A DNA stretch of 64,000 bases from Oscillospiraceae bacterium (GTDB lineage Bacteria > Bacillota > Clostridia > Oscillospirales > Ruminococcaceae), in assembly GCA_021199335.1 (NCBI GenBank), contig JAJQIG010000046.1, positions 1 to 64,000 on the forward strand, given 5' to 3'. The translations under genes and the position numbers were made by a program. How positions within the stretch are numbered: the stretch's first letter is position 1; the number at the start of each line of letters is the position of its first letter. Below the pieces are notes generated by a model, which saw nothing but the letters and a program-made list of their open reading frames with translations, did no database searches and was not told where the DNA came from. Of this stretch, positions 41,644-52,387 are shown in pieces.

Positions 41644-42651
41644 CTATATTTTAAGATAAGCGTTAACGTTGCCGAAAGCAGCGTTGTTGACAGTGTAAAC
41701 CTCATCATTTTCGAGATAAAGCTCCGCATTTGCACCGAAAATTTGTGCGTAATCAACATCCGTTGCACGGACAAACTGTTCGTTCTCCTCTTTGTTTGAG
41801 TCACCGAGAACAAGTCGGATTTTCTCATAATCATCATAAAAATAGTCCTGAAGCAGCGGAACTATCGAATTTTTAAAGATGTGCGCAAGCACCGCAAGGC
41901 TTGGGCGGGAACGAAGCGCCATAAAATATGCGTGTCCGATTGTATGATCACGATCAAGAAGAATTTCAATTCGTTTGTTAATTTTAATCATAAGCTGGCG
42001 AATATCTATTCCCTCAACGGTAACCCCAGCAAGAAGGTCGGGATTGGGCAGCATTTCAACAAAGTCAAAACGACGTCTTAAAGCGGAGTCAAGCATAGCG
42101 ATTGAACGGTCGGCAGTGTTCATCGTGCCGAGTATGTACACATTGTCGGGAACGCCGAACGCCTCTTGAGAATAGGCAAGCTTAACCGTAGCTTCCTCAG
42201 CCTGTCCCACTCGTTTTGTCGGTTCAATAATAGTAATCATTTCACCGAAGATTTTGGAAACGTTTCCTCGGTTAATTTCATCTATAATAAATACATATTT
42301 TTCACCGGGATTTTTGGCGGCTTCATCACAGAAACGCTTGAAAACGCCTTGGCTTACACGGTAAACCATTTCCTCCTTACGGGAACGTTCACCTTTCTCG
42401 TTCATTACCTGAATAAATACAGGCTTGATACCCTCTACAAACTCCTCGTAGCCGAAAGACTGATGGAATGTTGTAAATTCTATCTGACCGTAAAGGGATT
42501 TAAGAGCGTTATATTTTTCGAGAAGATCGTTATAATCATCCTTCATAACCTCTCTGATAGGCCTTCCATAAATAATGGAAATAGCATACGCAACGGTATT
42601 ATAGGTTTTGCCGGTTCCGGGGGGACCGTAAAGAATAATATTAGAGCCCAT
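41644..42651 (-). CDS. McrB-like AAA+ GTPase, no N-terminal specificity domain
   Basis: Starts MGSNIILYGPPGTGKTY; FTTFHQSFGYEEFVEGIKP, FIIDEINRGNVSKIFGEMITIIE, GTMNTADRSIAMLDSALRRRFDF; in-frame TAA 15 nt upstream. Confidence 0.9.
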   Translation of the reverse strand: MGSNIILYGPPGTGKTYNTVAYAISIIYGRPIREVMKDDYNDLLEKYNALKSLYGQIEFTTFHQSFGYEEFVEGIKPVFIQVMNEKGERSRKEEMVYRVSQGVFKRFCDEAAKNPGEKYVFIIDEINRGNVSKIFGEMITIIEPTKRVGQAEEATVKLAYSQEAFGVPDNVYILGTMNTADRSIAMLDSALRRRFDFVEMLPNPDLLAGVTVEGIDIRQLMIKINKRIEILLDRDHTIGHAYFMALRSRPSLAVLAHIFKNSIVPLLQDYFYDDYEKIRLVLGDSNKEENEQFVRATDVDYAQIFGANAELYLENDEVYTVNNAAFGNVNAYLKI

Positions 42652-42894
42652 TAATCTGCCACCTTACATATAAAAAATAAGTCATACCGCATACTTGTAA
42701 AAAGCTTCACTACGATACATATTTATTATATTTTACCTCAATTTCAAAAAAATTTCAATAGAAAAATGCCCCTTGCAAATTTTTTTGACTATTATAACAA
42801 ATTACTAAGGCTATAATATACATTTTACACTAAATAATTAAGGAATCCAAGCCAAAAATCTCCGCACAAATTTATGGGATACATTTGGGCAATA

Positions 42895-43260
42895 TTAAAG
42901 ACCGTCCATCGGTGGTTTGTGCATCCTTACGATTTTTTCAACAATTTCCGCAACCTGAACGGCTTCGTCTTCGGTAAGCTCACTCAGCGCAGCATCGATA
43001 CGATGGCGTGCTTCCTCGCTTGAAGGATGTATATCCGCCTCAAAATCAAGGAGCTGAGTTATGGAAATTTTCAGTCCCATGCAGATTTTATACAGCGTAT
43101 CAATGCTGGGACAGCGTTCGCCGCGTTCCAACCTCCCGAGGAAATCGGGATGGATTCCTGAGGTCAAGGCTAAATTTTCCTGGCTCATTTTTCGCTCTAT
43201 GCGGTAATCACGAATTCTTGTTCCTACCATATATGATATTTTTTCACGACTGTAAGTCAT
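42895..43260 (-). CDS. XRE-family HTH transcriptional regulator
   Basis: IRDYRIERKMSQENLALTSGIHPDFLGRLERGERCPSIDTLYKI. Confidence 0.92.
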   Translation of the reverse strand: MTYSREKISYMVGTRIRDYRIERKMSQENLALTSGIHPDFLGRLERGERCPSIDTLYKICMGLKISITQLLDFEADIHPSSEEARHRIDAALSELTEDEAVQVAEIVEKIVRMHKPPMDGL

Positions 43261-43348
43261 TTCAGCATCCTCTCCGCGATATAATTTTACACTTTAATCA
43301 TATATGTTTACAACCGTATTTTGGACGTTAAAATTAAAGTCAATAAAC

Positions 43349-43377
43349 TTGACAAAACAATTTCGTTATATTATAAT
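43349..43377 (+). promoter_or_regulatory. Promoter upstream of WYL regulator
   Basis: TTGACA-N17-TATAAT. Confidence 0.65.
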
Positions 43378-43532
43378 TAATTTGTCGAAACGTCGGGAAA
43401 AATGCATAATGACAACAGATGTCTAACCTTGTAGGTATAATAATATAAAAGGAATATAAATGCGTGTTCTTTCGGGGAAATTTGGAGTAAGCTATTTTGA
43501 AATATGAATTATAATGTTTGGAGTGCCGAATT

Positions 43533-44489
43533 ATGCCAAAAAATGTTGAGGAGTCGGGGTTTAAGTATAACCGTGTTCTTGTAATTTATACACGGCTTAT
43601 GAATGGAGAGGTTATTAATAAGGCGGAGGAGGCAAAACGTTTCGGAGTTGCGCTTCGTTCAATACAACGTGATATAGACAGCCTGAGATGTTTCTTTGCG
43701 GACAGAGCAGCTAAAGGCGAGCTTGAAAAAGAGCTTGTTTATGACTCGAAGCTGAATGGGTACTACCTTAAAACAAAGGATGATCAATCCCTTACCAACA
43801 GTGAAATATTAGCTGTCTGCAAGATTCTCCTGGAAAGCAGGGCGTTCTGCAAGAGCGATATTACGCCGATTCTTGAAAAGCTGCTGAACAACTGCGTTCC
43901 CAAAAGCAAGCAGGGTACATTTAAGGAGCTTATTTCCAACGAGCTTTTTCATTACGTTGAGCCAAGGCATGGCAAGCATTTTGTTGAATCCCTATGGGAA
44001 ATAGGCGAGGCTGTCAGTGGGCATAGGGTTATGGAAATAAACTACGAAAAGCAGGATGGCAGCGTTGTTGAGCGGAAAATTCAGCCTGTGGGAATAATGT
44101 TTTCCGAGTTTTATTTTTATCTTACGGGATTTATTGAAGGAATTGATAGGAATGCGGAATTCAGTAACCCCGATGATATTTTCCCGACAATCTACCGAAT
44201 AGATCGAATCAAAAGCTTCAGGGCAACGGAGGAGTGCTTTGATATTCCCTACCGTGACAGATCCGAAGAGGGTGAATTTCGCAAGAGAGTGCAGTTTATG
44301 TACGGCGGCAGACTCAGGAGGATAAGGTTCATATATAAAGGGAAAAATGTCGAATCCGTCCTTGACAGACTCCCCACTGCAAGGGTCATCGAAAAAACCG
44401 ATAATGGCTGCCTAATCACCGCAGAAGTCTTTGGCGATGGCGTAGATATGTGGCTCAGAAGTCAGGGGAACCTGCTGGAGATGGTGTGA
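43533..44489 (+). CDS. HTH-WYL domain transcriptional regulator
   Basis: N-terminal HTH (VINKAEEAKRFGVALRSIQRDIDSLR) and WYL-like core (RVMEINYEKQDGSVVERKIQPVGIMFSEFYFYLTGF). Confidence 0.88.
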   Translation: MPKNVEESGFKYNRVLVIYTRLMNGEVINKAEEAKRFGVALRSIQRDIDSLRCFFADRAAKGELEKELVYDSKLNGYYLKTKDDQSLTNSEILAVCKILLESRAFCKSDITPILEKLLNNCVPKSKQGTFKELISNELFHYVEPRHGKHFVESLWEIGEAVSGHRVMEINYEKQDGSVVERKIQPVGIMFSEFYFYLTGFIEGIDRNAEFSNPDDIFPTIYRIDRIKSFRATEECFDIPYRDRSEEGEFRKRVQFMYGGRLRRIRFIYKGKNVESVLDRLPTARVIEKTDNGCLITAEVFGDGVDMWLRSQGNLLEMV

Positions 44490-44547
44490 TTGTAAAACCG
44501 ATGTTTAAAAATCACTGCCGCAATGGGGTGCGCTATTCTAATTATAA

Positions 44548-44582
44548 AAAAACGGACAGAGTTGTACCTCGTCCGTTTTTCT
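44548..44582. terminator. Terminator after WYL gene
   Basis: AAAAACGGAC...GTCCGTTTTT hairpin. Confidence 0.75.
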
Positions 44583-44690
44583 TTTATAAAATATTCCCGA
44601 ATTACTGTTTTACCCTTAAATATGTCCAATACAGACATTTTTATATCATAGGGTATGTCTGTTTATCGGTCTGCTGACCTTTAAAAGCCC

Positions 44691-45440
44691 TTATACCAAA
44701 ACCTTTTCGTTCGCCGTTTCATTTGCGCCTTCAATTTTTTCACGAATGGACTGCATTTTCATGTCAATGCGGTTTGTTTCATCTGAACAGATGCGAAGCT
44801 CATCCTCAAGCTCCGCAGAAAGCTGCGGGTCAAGATTTTTCTTGTATCGAAGCTTATGCTCAAGGCTTGCCCAAAAGTCCATCGCAATTGTGCGGAGCTG
44901 AACCTCTACTTTCATGGGCTTTTTCTCATCGCTGAGGAAAATCGGAACCTCAACCACAAGGTGAAGCCCCCGATAGCCGTTTGGCTTTGGATTTTCGATG
45001 TAATCCTTGCGCCTGATAAGGGTTATGTCGTCCTGTTTAAGCAGACATTCCGCAAGAAGATAAATATCTGTCGGAAATGAGCAGATTACCCTTAATCCCG
45101 CAATATCGCTTATGTTTTCCATAATTGATGAGAATGTAAGCGGCAGATTCTTGCGAATCATTTTTTCGGCTATGCTTTCGGGAGATTTGATTCTGGCTTT
45201 GATTGTTTCGATAGGGTTGCGGTCATATTCCAAGGAAAACTGCTCGTTAAGCACGTTGAATTTCGTCTCAACCTCCATCATTGCACACCGATACCAAGCA
45301 TTAAGCTCCTTCCACAGTTTAAGGTTGTTCCCTGCAATGTTAATAAAGTCTTCTTTTGTTATTTCCTCATAAAACTTCGGAAAAGTTGATTCAAGCGGCA
45401 TAAGAAGCTTTGTTTCGGGATTTTGCGCATTGTTATTCAT
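44691..45440 (-). CDS. Small alarmone synthetase (RelA/SpoT synthetase domain only)
   Basis: IKSPESIAEKMIRKNL, ISDIAGLRVICSF, PNGYRGLHLVVEVP, VEVQLRTIAMDFWASLEHKLRYK; no HD domain. Confidence 0.9.
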   Translation of the reverse strand: MNNNAQNPETKLLMPLESTFPKFYEEITKEDFINIAGNNLKLWKELNAWYRCAMMEVETKFNVLNEQFSLEYDRNPIETIKARIKSPESIAEKMIRKNLPLTFSSIMENISDIAGLRVICSFPTDIYLLAECLLKQDDITLIRRKDYIENPKPNGYRGLHLVVEVPIFLSDEKKPMKVEVQLRTIAMDFWASLEHKLRYKKNLDPQLSAELEDELRICSDETNRIDMKMQSIREKIEGANETANEKVLV

Positions 45441-45457
45441 ACATTCGGACCTCCGAC

Positions 45458-46729
45458 TCAGCCGTTCCAGCTGTTAAGATATTTTTCCTGCTTGTCCGTA
45501 AGGCTGTCAATTTCCATATTCCAGAATTTAATCTTACGCTCGGCAACCTCACGGTCGATATATTTCGGAACATCGATAACCATATCGCCGTCCTTGAGCT
45601 TGTCCTTATTTTTTACAAGGTGAAGTGCTGATAAAGCCTGAATTGCAAAGCTCATATCCATAATTTCGGCGGGGTGGCCATCACCTGCCGCAAGGTTTAC
45701 AAGCCTGCCCTCGGCAATAACGTTGATCCAATTCCCGTTTTTCAGTTTGTAGCCCATAATGTTTTTGCGCGCAACCTTTGTTTCAACGGCAATCCTTCGG
45801 AGGGCGTCAACGTCAACCTCAACGTCAAAATGTCCTGCGTTGCAGCAGATTGCGCCGTCCTTCATTACGTTAAAGCAGTCCTCGGTAATAACATCGCAGC
45901 AGCCTGTTACGGTGATGAAGAAATCGCCGATTTCAGCCGCTTTTTCCATTTTCATTACCTTGAATCCGTCCATAACCGCTTCCATAGCCTTTATGGGGTC
46001 GATTTCGGTTACAATAACCTCTGCTCCAAGACCCTTGGCGCGCATAGCAACTCCCTTGCCACACCAGCCATAGCCGGCGACAACAACATTTTTCCCTGCA
46101 ACAATAAGATTGGTTGTGCGGTTTATTCCATCCCATACTGACTGACCTGTGCCGTAACGGTTGTCGAAAAGATGTTTGCAGTCGGCATTGTTTACAAGAA
46201 CCATAGGGAATTTCAGTTCCTTTGCCTTATTCATTGCAATAAGGCGGATAATGCCCGTGGTTGTTTCCTCGCAGCCGCCGATAACTCCGTCTATTTTATC
46301 TCTGTATTCGTTATGGATAAGGTGAACAAGGTCGCCGCCGTCGTCAATAATGATATTTGGACCTGCTTCAATGACCCTCGATGTGTGGCGGTGGTACTCC
46401 TCGGGAGAGGCATTGTACCATGCGTAAACGTTAAGACCGTCATGAACAAGGGCAGCCGCAACATCGTCCTGAGTTGAAAGAGGGTTGCTCCCCGTCACAA
46501 ACATTTCAGCTCCGCCCGCCGCAAGAACCTTGCAGAGGTATGCCGTTTTTGCTTCAAGGTGAACCGAAAGAGCGATTTTGATGTTCTTAAATGGCTTTGT
46601 TTGGGAAAATTCAGCTTCAATGCTCCTAAGAAGCGGCATATTTGCTTTCACCCAATCTATTTTGATTTCTCCGTCCTTCCAAAGATTAACGTCACGGATT
46701 TCACTGTTCACAAAAATCAATCCTTTCAT
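45458..46729 (-). CDS. ahcY: Adenosylhomocysteinase (start may be GTG at 46711)
   Basis: GGAEMFVTGSNPLSTQDDVAAAL, NRYGTGQSVWDGINRTTN, VVAGYGWCGKGVAMRAKGLGAEVIVTEIDP. Confidence 0.94.
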   Translation of the reverse strand: MKGLIFVNSEIRDVNLWKDGEIKIDWVKANMPLLRSIEAEFSQTKPFKNIKIALSVHLEAKTAYLCKVLAAGGAEMFVTGSNPLSTQDDVAAALVHDGLNVYAWYNASPEEYHRHTSRVIEAGPNIIIDDGGDLVHLIHNEYRDKIDGVIGGCEETTTGIIRLIAMNKAKELKFPMVLVNNADCKHLFDNRYGTGQSVWDGINRTTNLIVAGKNVVVAGYGWCGKGVAMRAKGLGAEVIVTEIDPIKAMEAVMDGFKVMKMEKAAEIGDFFITVTGCCDVITEDCFNVMKDGAICCNAGHFDVEVDVDALRRIAVETKVARKNIMGYKLKNGNWINVIAEGRLVNLAAGDGHPAEIMDMSFAIQALSALHLVKNKDKLKDGDMVIDVPKYIDREVAERKIKFWNMEIDSLTDKQEKYLNSWNG

Positions 46730-46859
46730 AGCTAAACTGAGTATATTTTATCATATTATAATAAAAATTGCAATAGAAACAAAACTTTGTCATTGCATTT
46801 ACGGAAAAAATGTGTTATGATAAAAGGCGACTGAAAAAATGATGAAAGGAACTTGTTTT

Positions 46860-47852
46860 ATGTTTGTTGCGAATGAAAAAAGATACGATAAAATGGTATA
46901 TAACCGCTGCGGAAAAAGCGGCTTGAAGCTGTCAGCGGTTTCTCTCGGCTTTTGGCAGAATTTCGGAAGCAGAGGATGCTATGCGAATATGGAAAAAATG
47001 GTTCATACCGCATTTGACCTCGGTATTACCAATTTCGATCTCGCAAATAATTACGGAAATCCTTATAACGGCAGCGCAGAGGAAAATTTTGGAAGAATCC
47101 TTGACGGAATGAGGAGTTATCGAGATGAAATGTGTATCTGCACAAAGGCGGGCTACGAAATGTGGGACGGCCCATATGGGGACAAGAACGGTTCAAGAAA
47201 GTACCTTACAGCTTCGCTTGACCAAAGCCTTAAAAGAATGAAGCTCGATTATGTCGATATATTTTATCACCATATTTATGACAATGATACACCGCTAGAG
47301 GAAACTGCGCTCGCCCTTGATAATGCCGTAAGGCAGGGCAAGGCGCTATATGTCGGAATTTCAAATTACAATACGAAAAATACTGCTGAAATTATGGAAA
47401 TCTTTAAGGAGCTGCATACTCCGTTTGTTGTAAATCAACCGTCCTATGCAATGCTCAACCGTTGGATTGAACGTGACGGCTTGGATGAATTTGCAAAGGA
47501 AAACGGGGTGGGAATAGCCGTTTTCTCGCCGCTGTACCAGGGGCTTCTTACCAATAAGTATCTCAAGGGCATTCCCGAGGATTCAAGAGTCGGCAGGGGA
47601 GAAACATGGATAGGCAACGAAATTGACGATAAGATGATAAAGAAGCTTAATGAGCTTAACACAGTCGCTGAGGAGAGGGGACAGAAGCTGTCGCAGATGG
47701 CTCTTTCATGGGTGCTCCGCAATAAGGCGGTTACAACGGTTATTATCGGAGCAAGCCGCCCCGAACAGATTGTTGAAAACACCGCCTGCATTGAAAAGCT
47801 CGATTTCTCGGATGAGGAGATTTCAAGAATCGAAAAAATCCTTGCGGAGTAG
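46860..47852 (+). CDS. Aldo/keto reductase (YghZ/Kv-beta type)
   Basis: MVYNRCGKSGLKLSAVSLGFWQNFG, YVDIFYHHIYDNDTPLEETALALDNAVRQGKALYVGISNY. Confidence 0.92.
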   Translation: MFVANEKRYDKMVYNRCGKSGLKLSAVSLGFWQNFGSRGCYANMEKMVHTAFDLGITNFDLANNYGNPYNGSAEENFGRILDGMRSYRDEMCICTKAGYEMWDGPYGDKNGSRKYLTASLDQSLKRMKLDYVDIFYHHIYDNDTPLEETALALDNAVRQGKALYVGISNYNTKNTAEIMEIFKELHTPFVVNQPSYAMLNRWIERDGLDEFAKENGVGIAVFSPLYQGLLTNKYLKGIPEDSRVGRGETWIGNEIDDKMIKKLNELNTVAEERGQKLSQMALSWVLRNKAVTTVIIGASRPEQIVENTACIEKLDFSDEEISRIEKILAE

Positions 47853-47888
47853 GAAAATATAGGCTTATTGCGAAAAGAGGTTTCTTTT

Positions 47889-48812
47889 ATGACGTTCATG
47901 ATTACATCGGCTACGGTTGCAACAATGCTTTTGTATGCCGTGTCCGGGTGGCTTGCCGTGCATTTCGGCAAGGTAAAGGAAAGCAGTATATCGTCCTTTG
48001 CATCATTCCTTATGTATGTGTGCCAGCCATGCCTGACGATTTACTGCTTCGGCAAGGTGGAATACAGCAGCGGGATTATCAAGAATATGCTCATTTTCTT
48101 CTGCATAACATTTATGCTTATGCTTGTTTCTATAGCGGTAACGGTTTTTGTTCTGAAAAAATTCGGCTCGGAGGTTAAGTACCGTATAAGCAGCCTCGCA
48201 ATGTCGCTCGGAAATTGTACGTTTATGGGGGTTCCGCTCGTTGAAGCGCTGCTCCCCGATTATCCCGAAGCTGTGGTTTATTCAAATGTGTATTTCTTCG
48301 GGATGAGCATTCTCTGCTGGACGCTGGCATCGTACCTTATAACGCAGGATAAGAAGTACATAAGCGTAAAAAAGGTTATCCTTAATCCCGCGGTGATAGC
48401 CGTGCTGCTTTCCGTTATTATGATGGTAACGGGCGTGGAACTGCCGAGTATAATTGACGATACGATAACAACACTCGGTAAAATGTCAACTCCGCTTTGT
48501 ATGATTGTACTTGGAATGAGACTCGCTTCTATTCCCGTAAAGCCGATATTTACCTCGGGGCTTCAATATGCATCGGCGGGTGTTAAGCTGATAATTTATC
48601 CCCTGACCGCATTGCTCCTCGGTATGATTATCCCAATTGAACCGCAAATGGCGCAGACCCTGTTTATACTTTCCTGCGCACCCTCGGCGGCGGTGGTGCT
48701 GACATTTTCCGAAATGCTTGGGGAGGGTCAGGATGTGGCGGCGAATAATGTTTTGCTCAGTACGATCCTGAGCGTTGTAACAATTCCCGTTATGATGCTT
48801 CTTGCAGGGTAA
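47889..48812 (+). CDS. AEC family transporter
   Basis: Ten-TM hydrophobic profile; LGNCTFMGVPLVEALLP, LGMRLASIP. Confidence 0.88.
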   Translation: MTFMITSATVATMLLYAVSGWLAVHFGKVKESSISSFASFLMYVCQPCLTIYCFGKVEYSSGIIKNMLIFFCITFMLMLVSIAVTVFVLKKFGSEVKYRISSLAMSLGNCTFMGVPLVEALLPDYPEAVVYSNVYFFGMSILCWTLASYLITQDKKYISVKKVILNPAVIAVLLSVIMMVTGVELPSIIDDTITTLGKMSTPLCMIVLGMRLASIPVKPIFTSGLQYASAGVKLIIYPLTALLLGMIIPIEPQMAQTLFILSCAPSAAVVLTFSEMLGEGQDVAANNVLLSTILSVVTIPVMMLLAG

Positions 48813-49038
48813 CGATTGTGTCTGCTTTCGGCGGCCGCTGAAAAGGTTAACCTCAGTTTTTATCCATTTTGTAGAAAAATTTATTCCAAAGTCTAAAAAA
48901 ACATAACTGTGCGCATTATTTGAGCATTATGTATAAATTTATATGTCATATTCCACTCAAAAATACTTGAAATTTAAAAAAATCATGTTATAATATATAT
49001 TGTAATAAAGATTGTCGGATGAACTTCATATAGTTTTT

Positions 49039-49067
49039 TTGACAATTACAATTAAGTTCTATATAAT
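49039..49067 (+). promoter_or_regulatory. Promoter of pflB
   Basis: TTGACA-N17-TATAAT; second potential TATAAT upstream at about 48988-48993. Confidence 0.65.
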
Positions 49068-49089
49068 TTTTATTAGGAGGAAAACATAT

Positions 49090-51384
49090 ATGGTAAATTT
49101 TGATCAGTGGAATGGCTTTAAAGGCCGTCTCTGGAAAGAAGAAGTCAATGTAAGGGACTTCGTTCAGAAGAATTATACTCCCTATGACGGGGATGAGTCA
49201 TTTCTTGAAGGCCCTACAGAGGCTACTGATAAGCTTTGGGGAAAGCTCCAGGAGCTTATGATTGAACAGCGTAATAAGGGTGGAGTTCTCGATTGCGAAA
49301 CTGAGGTTGTAACAGGTCTTACCGCTTATGGTCCCGGATATATCGATGAGTCTATGAAGGACCTCGAAAAGATTGTCGGACTTCAGACCGATAAGCCTTT
49401 GAAGAGAGCGTTTATGCCTTACGGCGGTATCAAAATGGCTCAGCAGGCTGCCGAAAGCTATGGCTACAAGATTGATCCTAAGTACGACCAAATCTTCAAT
49501 GAGTACCACAAGACTCATAACCAGGGCGTATTTGATGCTTATACACCTGAAATCAGAGCAGCTCGTAACAGCCATATTATCACAGGACTTCCCGATACAT
49601 ACGGCCGTGGACGTATCGTAGGCGACTATCGCCGTGTTGCTCTTTACGGAATTGATTTCCTTATAAAGCAGAAAGAGGAGGATAAGGCTAACTGCGGCGA
49701 CGGAACAATGACCGATGATGTAATCCGCCTCAGAGAAGAGCTTTCCGACCAGATTAACGCTCTTAAGGGCATGAAGAAAATGGCTGAGGTTTACGGCTAT
49801 GATATTTCCCAGCCCGCAAAGAATGCTAAGGAAGCTGTTCAGTGGCTCTACTTCGGCTACCTCGCAGCTATAAAGACACAGAACGGTGCGGCAATGTCTG
49901 TAGGTCGTATCTCCACATTCCTCGATATTTATATTGACAGAGATCTTAAGAGCGGCGCTCTTACAGAGAAAGAGGCCCAGGAGCTTATCGACCATATGGT
50001 TATGAAATTCAGAATGGTTAAGTTCGCAAGAATTCCTTCTTATAACGAACTCTTCTCGGGCGACCCCGTATGGGCTACGCTTGAAGTCGGCGGAATCGGC
50101 TGTGACGGACGTTCGATGGTTACAAAGAATGACTTCCGTTTCCTCCATACTCTCGAAAATATGGGCCCTTCACCCGAGCCTAACCTTACGGTTCTTTATT
50201 CCTCCGCTCTTCCCGAAACATTCAAGAAGTATGCGGCTAAGATTTCCATTGACACAAGCTCAATCCAGTATGAGAACGACGATGTCATGAAGCCTGTATG
50301 GGGCGATGATTATTCTATTTGCTGCTGCGTATCCGCTACACAGACAGGTAAGGAAATTCAGTTCTTCGGCGCTCGCGCAAACCTTGCTAAGTGCCTTAAT
50401 TACGCTATCAACGGCGGCGTTGATGAAAAGCTCGGCGTTCAGGTTGGTCCTGCTTATCAGAAGATTACATCCGAATACCTCGACTATGATGAGGTTCTTA
50501 AGAAGTATACTGTAATGCTCGATTGGCTCGCAGGACTTTATGTAAATACTCTTAACCTTATCCACTATATGCATGATAAGTATTACTATGAAGCAGCTGA
50601 AATGGCTCTTATCGATACGGATGTAAGACGTACATTTGCAACAGGTATCGCAGGCTTCTCTCACGTTATCGATTCCCTCTCCGCTATCAAGTACGCTAAG
50701 GTAAAGGTTGTTCGCAGCGATGTTGAAATCAAGAACAAGAAGGGCGAGGTTATCGGCGTTGCAAAGGATGTTGCCACAAATTATATTGTTGAAGGCGACT
50801 TCCCGAAGTACGGCAACGATGACGACAGAGCTGACGAGATTGGCGTATGGCTCCTCAAGACATTCCTTGATATGATTAAGAAGAGACACACATATAGGGA
50901 TTCCGAGCCTACAACATCTATCCTTACAATTACATCCAACGTTGTATACGGTAAGGCTACAGGCGCTCTTCCTGATGGACGTAAGGCAGGCGCTCCGTTC
51001 GCTCCGGGAGCTAACCCCAGCTACGGTGCAGAGCAGAATGGCCTTGTTGCATCCCTTAACTCAACAGCTAAGATTCCTTATGTCTGGGCTCTTGACGGTA
51101 TCTCCAATACCCAGTCCATGAACCCTGAGGCTCTCGGCAACAATAAGCCCGAAAGAATCGACAACCTCGTTGCTGTAATGGATGGCTACTTTGACCAGGG
51201 CGCTCATCACCTCAATGTAAATGTATTCGGCAGAGATCTCCTTGAGAAGATTAAGGCTGACCCTAAGAATCCTGAGTATGCTAACTTTACAATCCGTGTA
51301 TCGGGCTACGCTGTACGTTTTGTAGACCTCACACCTGAGCAGCAGGATGACGTTATTGCCAGAACATTCCATGCTACAAGATAA
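49090..51384 (+). CDS. pflB: Formate C-acetyltransferase (pyruvate formate-lyase)
   Basis: Active-site CCCVSAT; C-terminal glycyl radical [29 protein letters not shown]. Confidence 0.97.
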   Translation: MVNFDQWNGFKGRLWKEEVNVRDFVQKNYTPYDGDESFLEGPTEATDKLWGKLQELMIEQRNKGGVLDCETEVVTGLTAYGPGYIDESMKDLEKIVGLQTDKPLKRAFMPYGGIKMAQQAAESYGYKIDPKYDQIFNEYHKTHNQGVFDAYTPEIRAARNSHIITGLPDTYGRGRIVGDYRRVALYGIDFLIKQKEEDKANCGDGTMTDDVIRLREELSDQINALKGMKKMAEVYGYDISQPAKNAKEAVQWLYFGYLAAIKTQNGAAMSVGRISTFLDIYIDRDLKSGALTEKEAQELIDHMVMKFRMVKFARIPSYNELFSGDPVWATLEVGGIGCDGRSMVTKNDFRFLHTLENMGPSPEPNLTVLYSSALPETFKKYAAKISIDTSSIQYENDDVMKPVWGDDYSICCCVSATQTGKEIQFFGARANLAKCLNYAINGGVDEKLGVQVGPAYQKITSEYLDYDEVLKKYTVMLDWLAGLYVNTLNLIHYMHDKYYYEAAEMALIDTDVRRTFATGIAGFSHVIDSLSAIKYAKVKVVRSDVEIKNKKGEVIGVAKDVATNYIVEGDFPKYGNDDDRADEIGVWLLKTFLDMIKKRHTYRDSEPTTSILTITSNVVYGKATGALPDGRKAGAPFAPGANPSYGAEQNGLVASLNSTAKIPYVWALDGISNTQSMNPEALGNNKPERIDNLVAVMDGYFDQGAHHLNVNVFGRDLLEKIKADPKNPEYANFTIRVSGYAVRFVDLTPEQQDDVIARTFHATR

Positions 51385-51418
51385 GAATGATTTGAGCATA
51401 AAGTGAAAAAATAAAAAG

Positions 51419-51447
51419 TGGCAGGTATATTTTTACCTGCCATTTTT
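51419..51447 (+). terminator. Hairpin between pflB and pflA
   Basis: TGGCAGGTA-tatttt-TACCTGCCA then TTTTT. Confidence 0.8.
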
Positions 51448-51466
51448 GTGAAAGGAATGTTCTGAA

Positions 51467-52210
51467 ATGGAAGAAATAAAAGGTCTTATCCATTCTGTTG
51501 AAAGCTTTGGTTCCGCCGATGGCCCAGGAATAAGGTATATCTTTTTCCTAAGGGGCTGCCCGATGCGATGCCGCTACTGCCATAACCCCGATACATGGGC
51601 ATCTAAAACCGAGCCGGAGATTATGACGCCTGCAGAAGCATTTGAAAAGGCTGCGCGATATGAAACCTATTGGAAGAATAACGGCGGAATAACAGTTAGC
51701 GGCGGCGAGGCACTTATGCAGATAGATTTTGTTACAGAGCTTTTCAAAATCGCCAAGGGTAGGGGAGTCAATACTTGTATAGATACCTCGGGACAGCCGT
51801 TTACAAGAACCGAGCCTATGTTCGGCAAATTTAAGGAGCTTATTAAATATACAGACCTGTTCCTGCTTGATATAAAAGAAATTGACGATGAAAAGCATAA
51901 GCAGCTCACGGGCTGCTCAAATAAGAGTATACTTGATTTTGCAAAATTTCTCTCCGATGAGGGAAAACATATGTGGATTCGTTATGTACTTGTTCCAACC
52001 GTTACCGATGCGCAGGAGGATCTGGTTAAGCTCAGAGAATTTCTGGATACCCTTAAAACCGTTGACCGTGTCGAGGTTTTGCCTTATCATACGCTTGGCG
52101 TGTTTAAATGGGAAAATCTTGGTATAAAATATACTCTTGAGGGTGTCCCTACACCAACTCCCGAGGAAGTAAGCAGGGCGGAAGATATCCTCAGAGCGAT
52201 AAAAAGGTAA
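51467..52210 (+). CDS. pflA: Pyruvate formate-lyase activating enzyme
   Basis: FLRGCPMRCRYCHNPDTW radical SAM CxxxCxxC; GGITVSGGEALMQ. Confidence 0.96.
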   Translation: MEEIKGLIHSVESFGSADGPGIRYIFFLRGCPMRCRYCHNPDTWASKTEPEIMTPAEAFEKAARYETYWKNNGGITVSGGEALMQIDFVTELFKIAKGRGVNTCIDTSGQPFTRTEPMFGKFKELIKYTDLFLLDIKEIDDEKHKQLTGCSNKSILDFAKFLSDEGKHMWIRYVLVPTVTDAQEDLVKLREFLDTLKTVDRVEVLPYHTLGVFKWENLGIKYTLEGVPTPTPEEVSRAEDILRAIKR

Positions 52211-52335
52211 AATTGCTGCCGATAATAATGCGAGCCGCTGAAAAAATCAGCGGCTCGTTACTCTGCGTAAATTATTTACAAGAAAACTGTTGAAAATGAA
52301 GAAAAAAAGGACTATAATATTCACCCGAAGGTTTT

Positions 52336-52365
52336 ATGAAAAAGTATAGGTATCCTTTGCCCTAA
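52336..52365 (+). CDS. Putative 9-aa leader peptide MKKYRYPLP upstream of MATE gene
   Basis: ATG with GAAGG upstream; uORF overlaps hairpin TCCTTTGCC...GGCtAAAGGA (52353-52377). Confidence 0.35.
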   Translation: MKKYRYPLP

Positions 52366-52387
52366 TCGGCTAAAGGACTCGGAGAGG

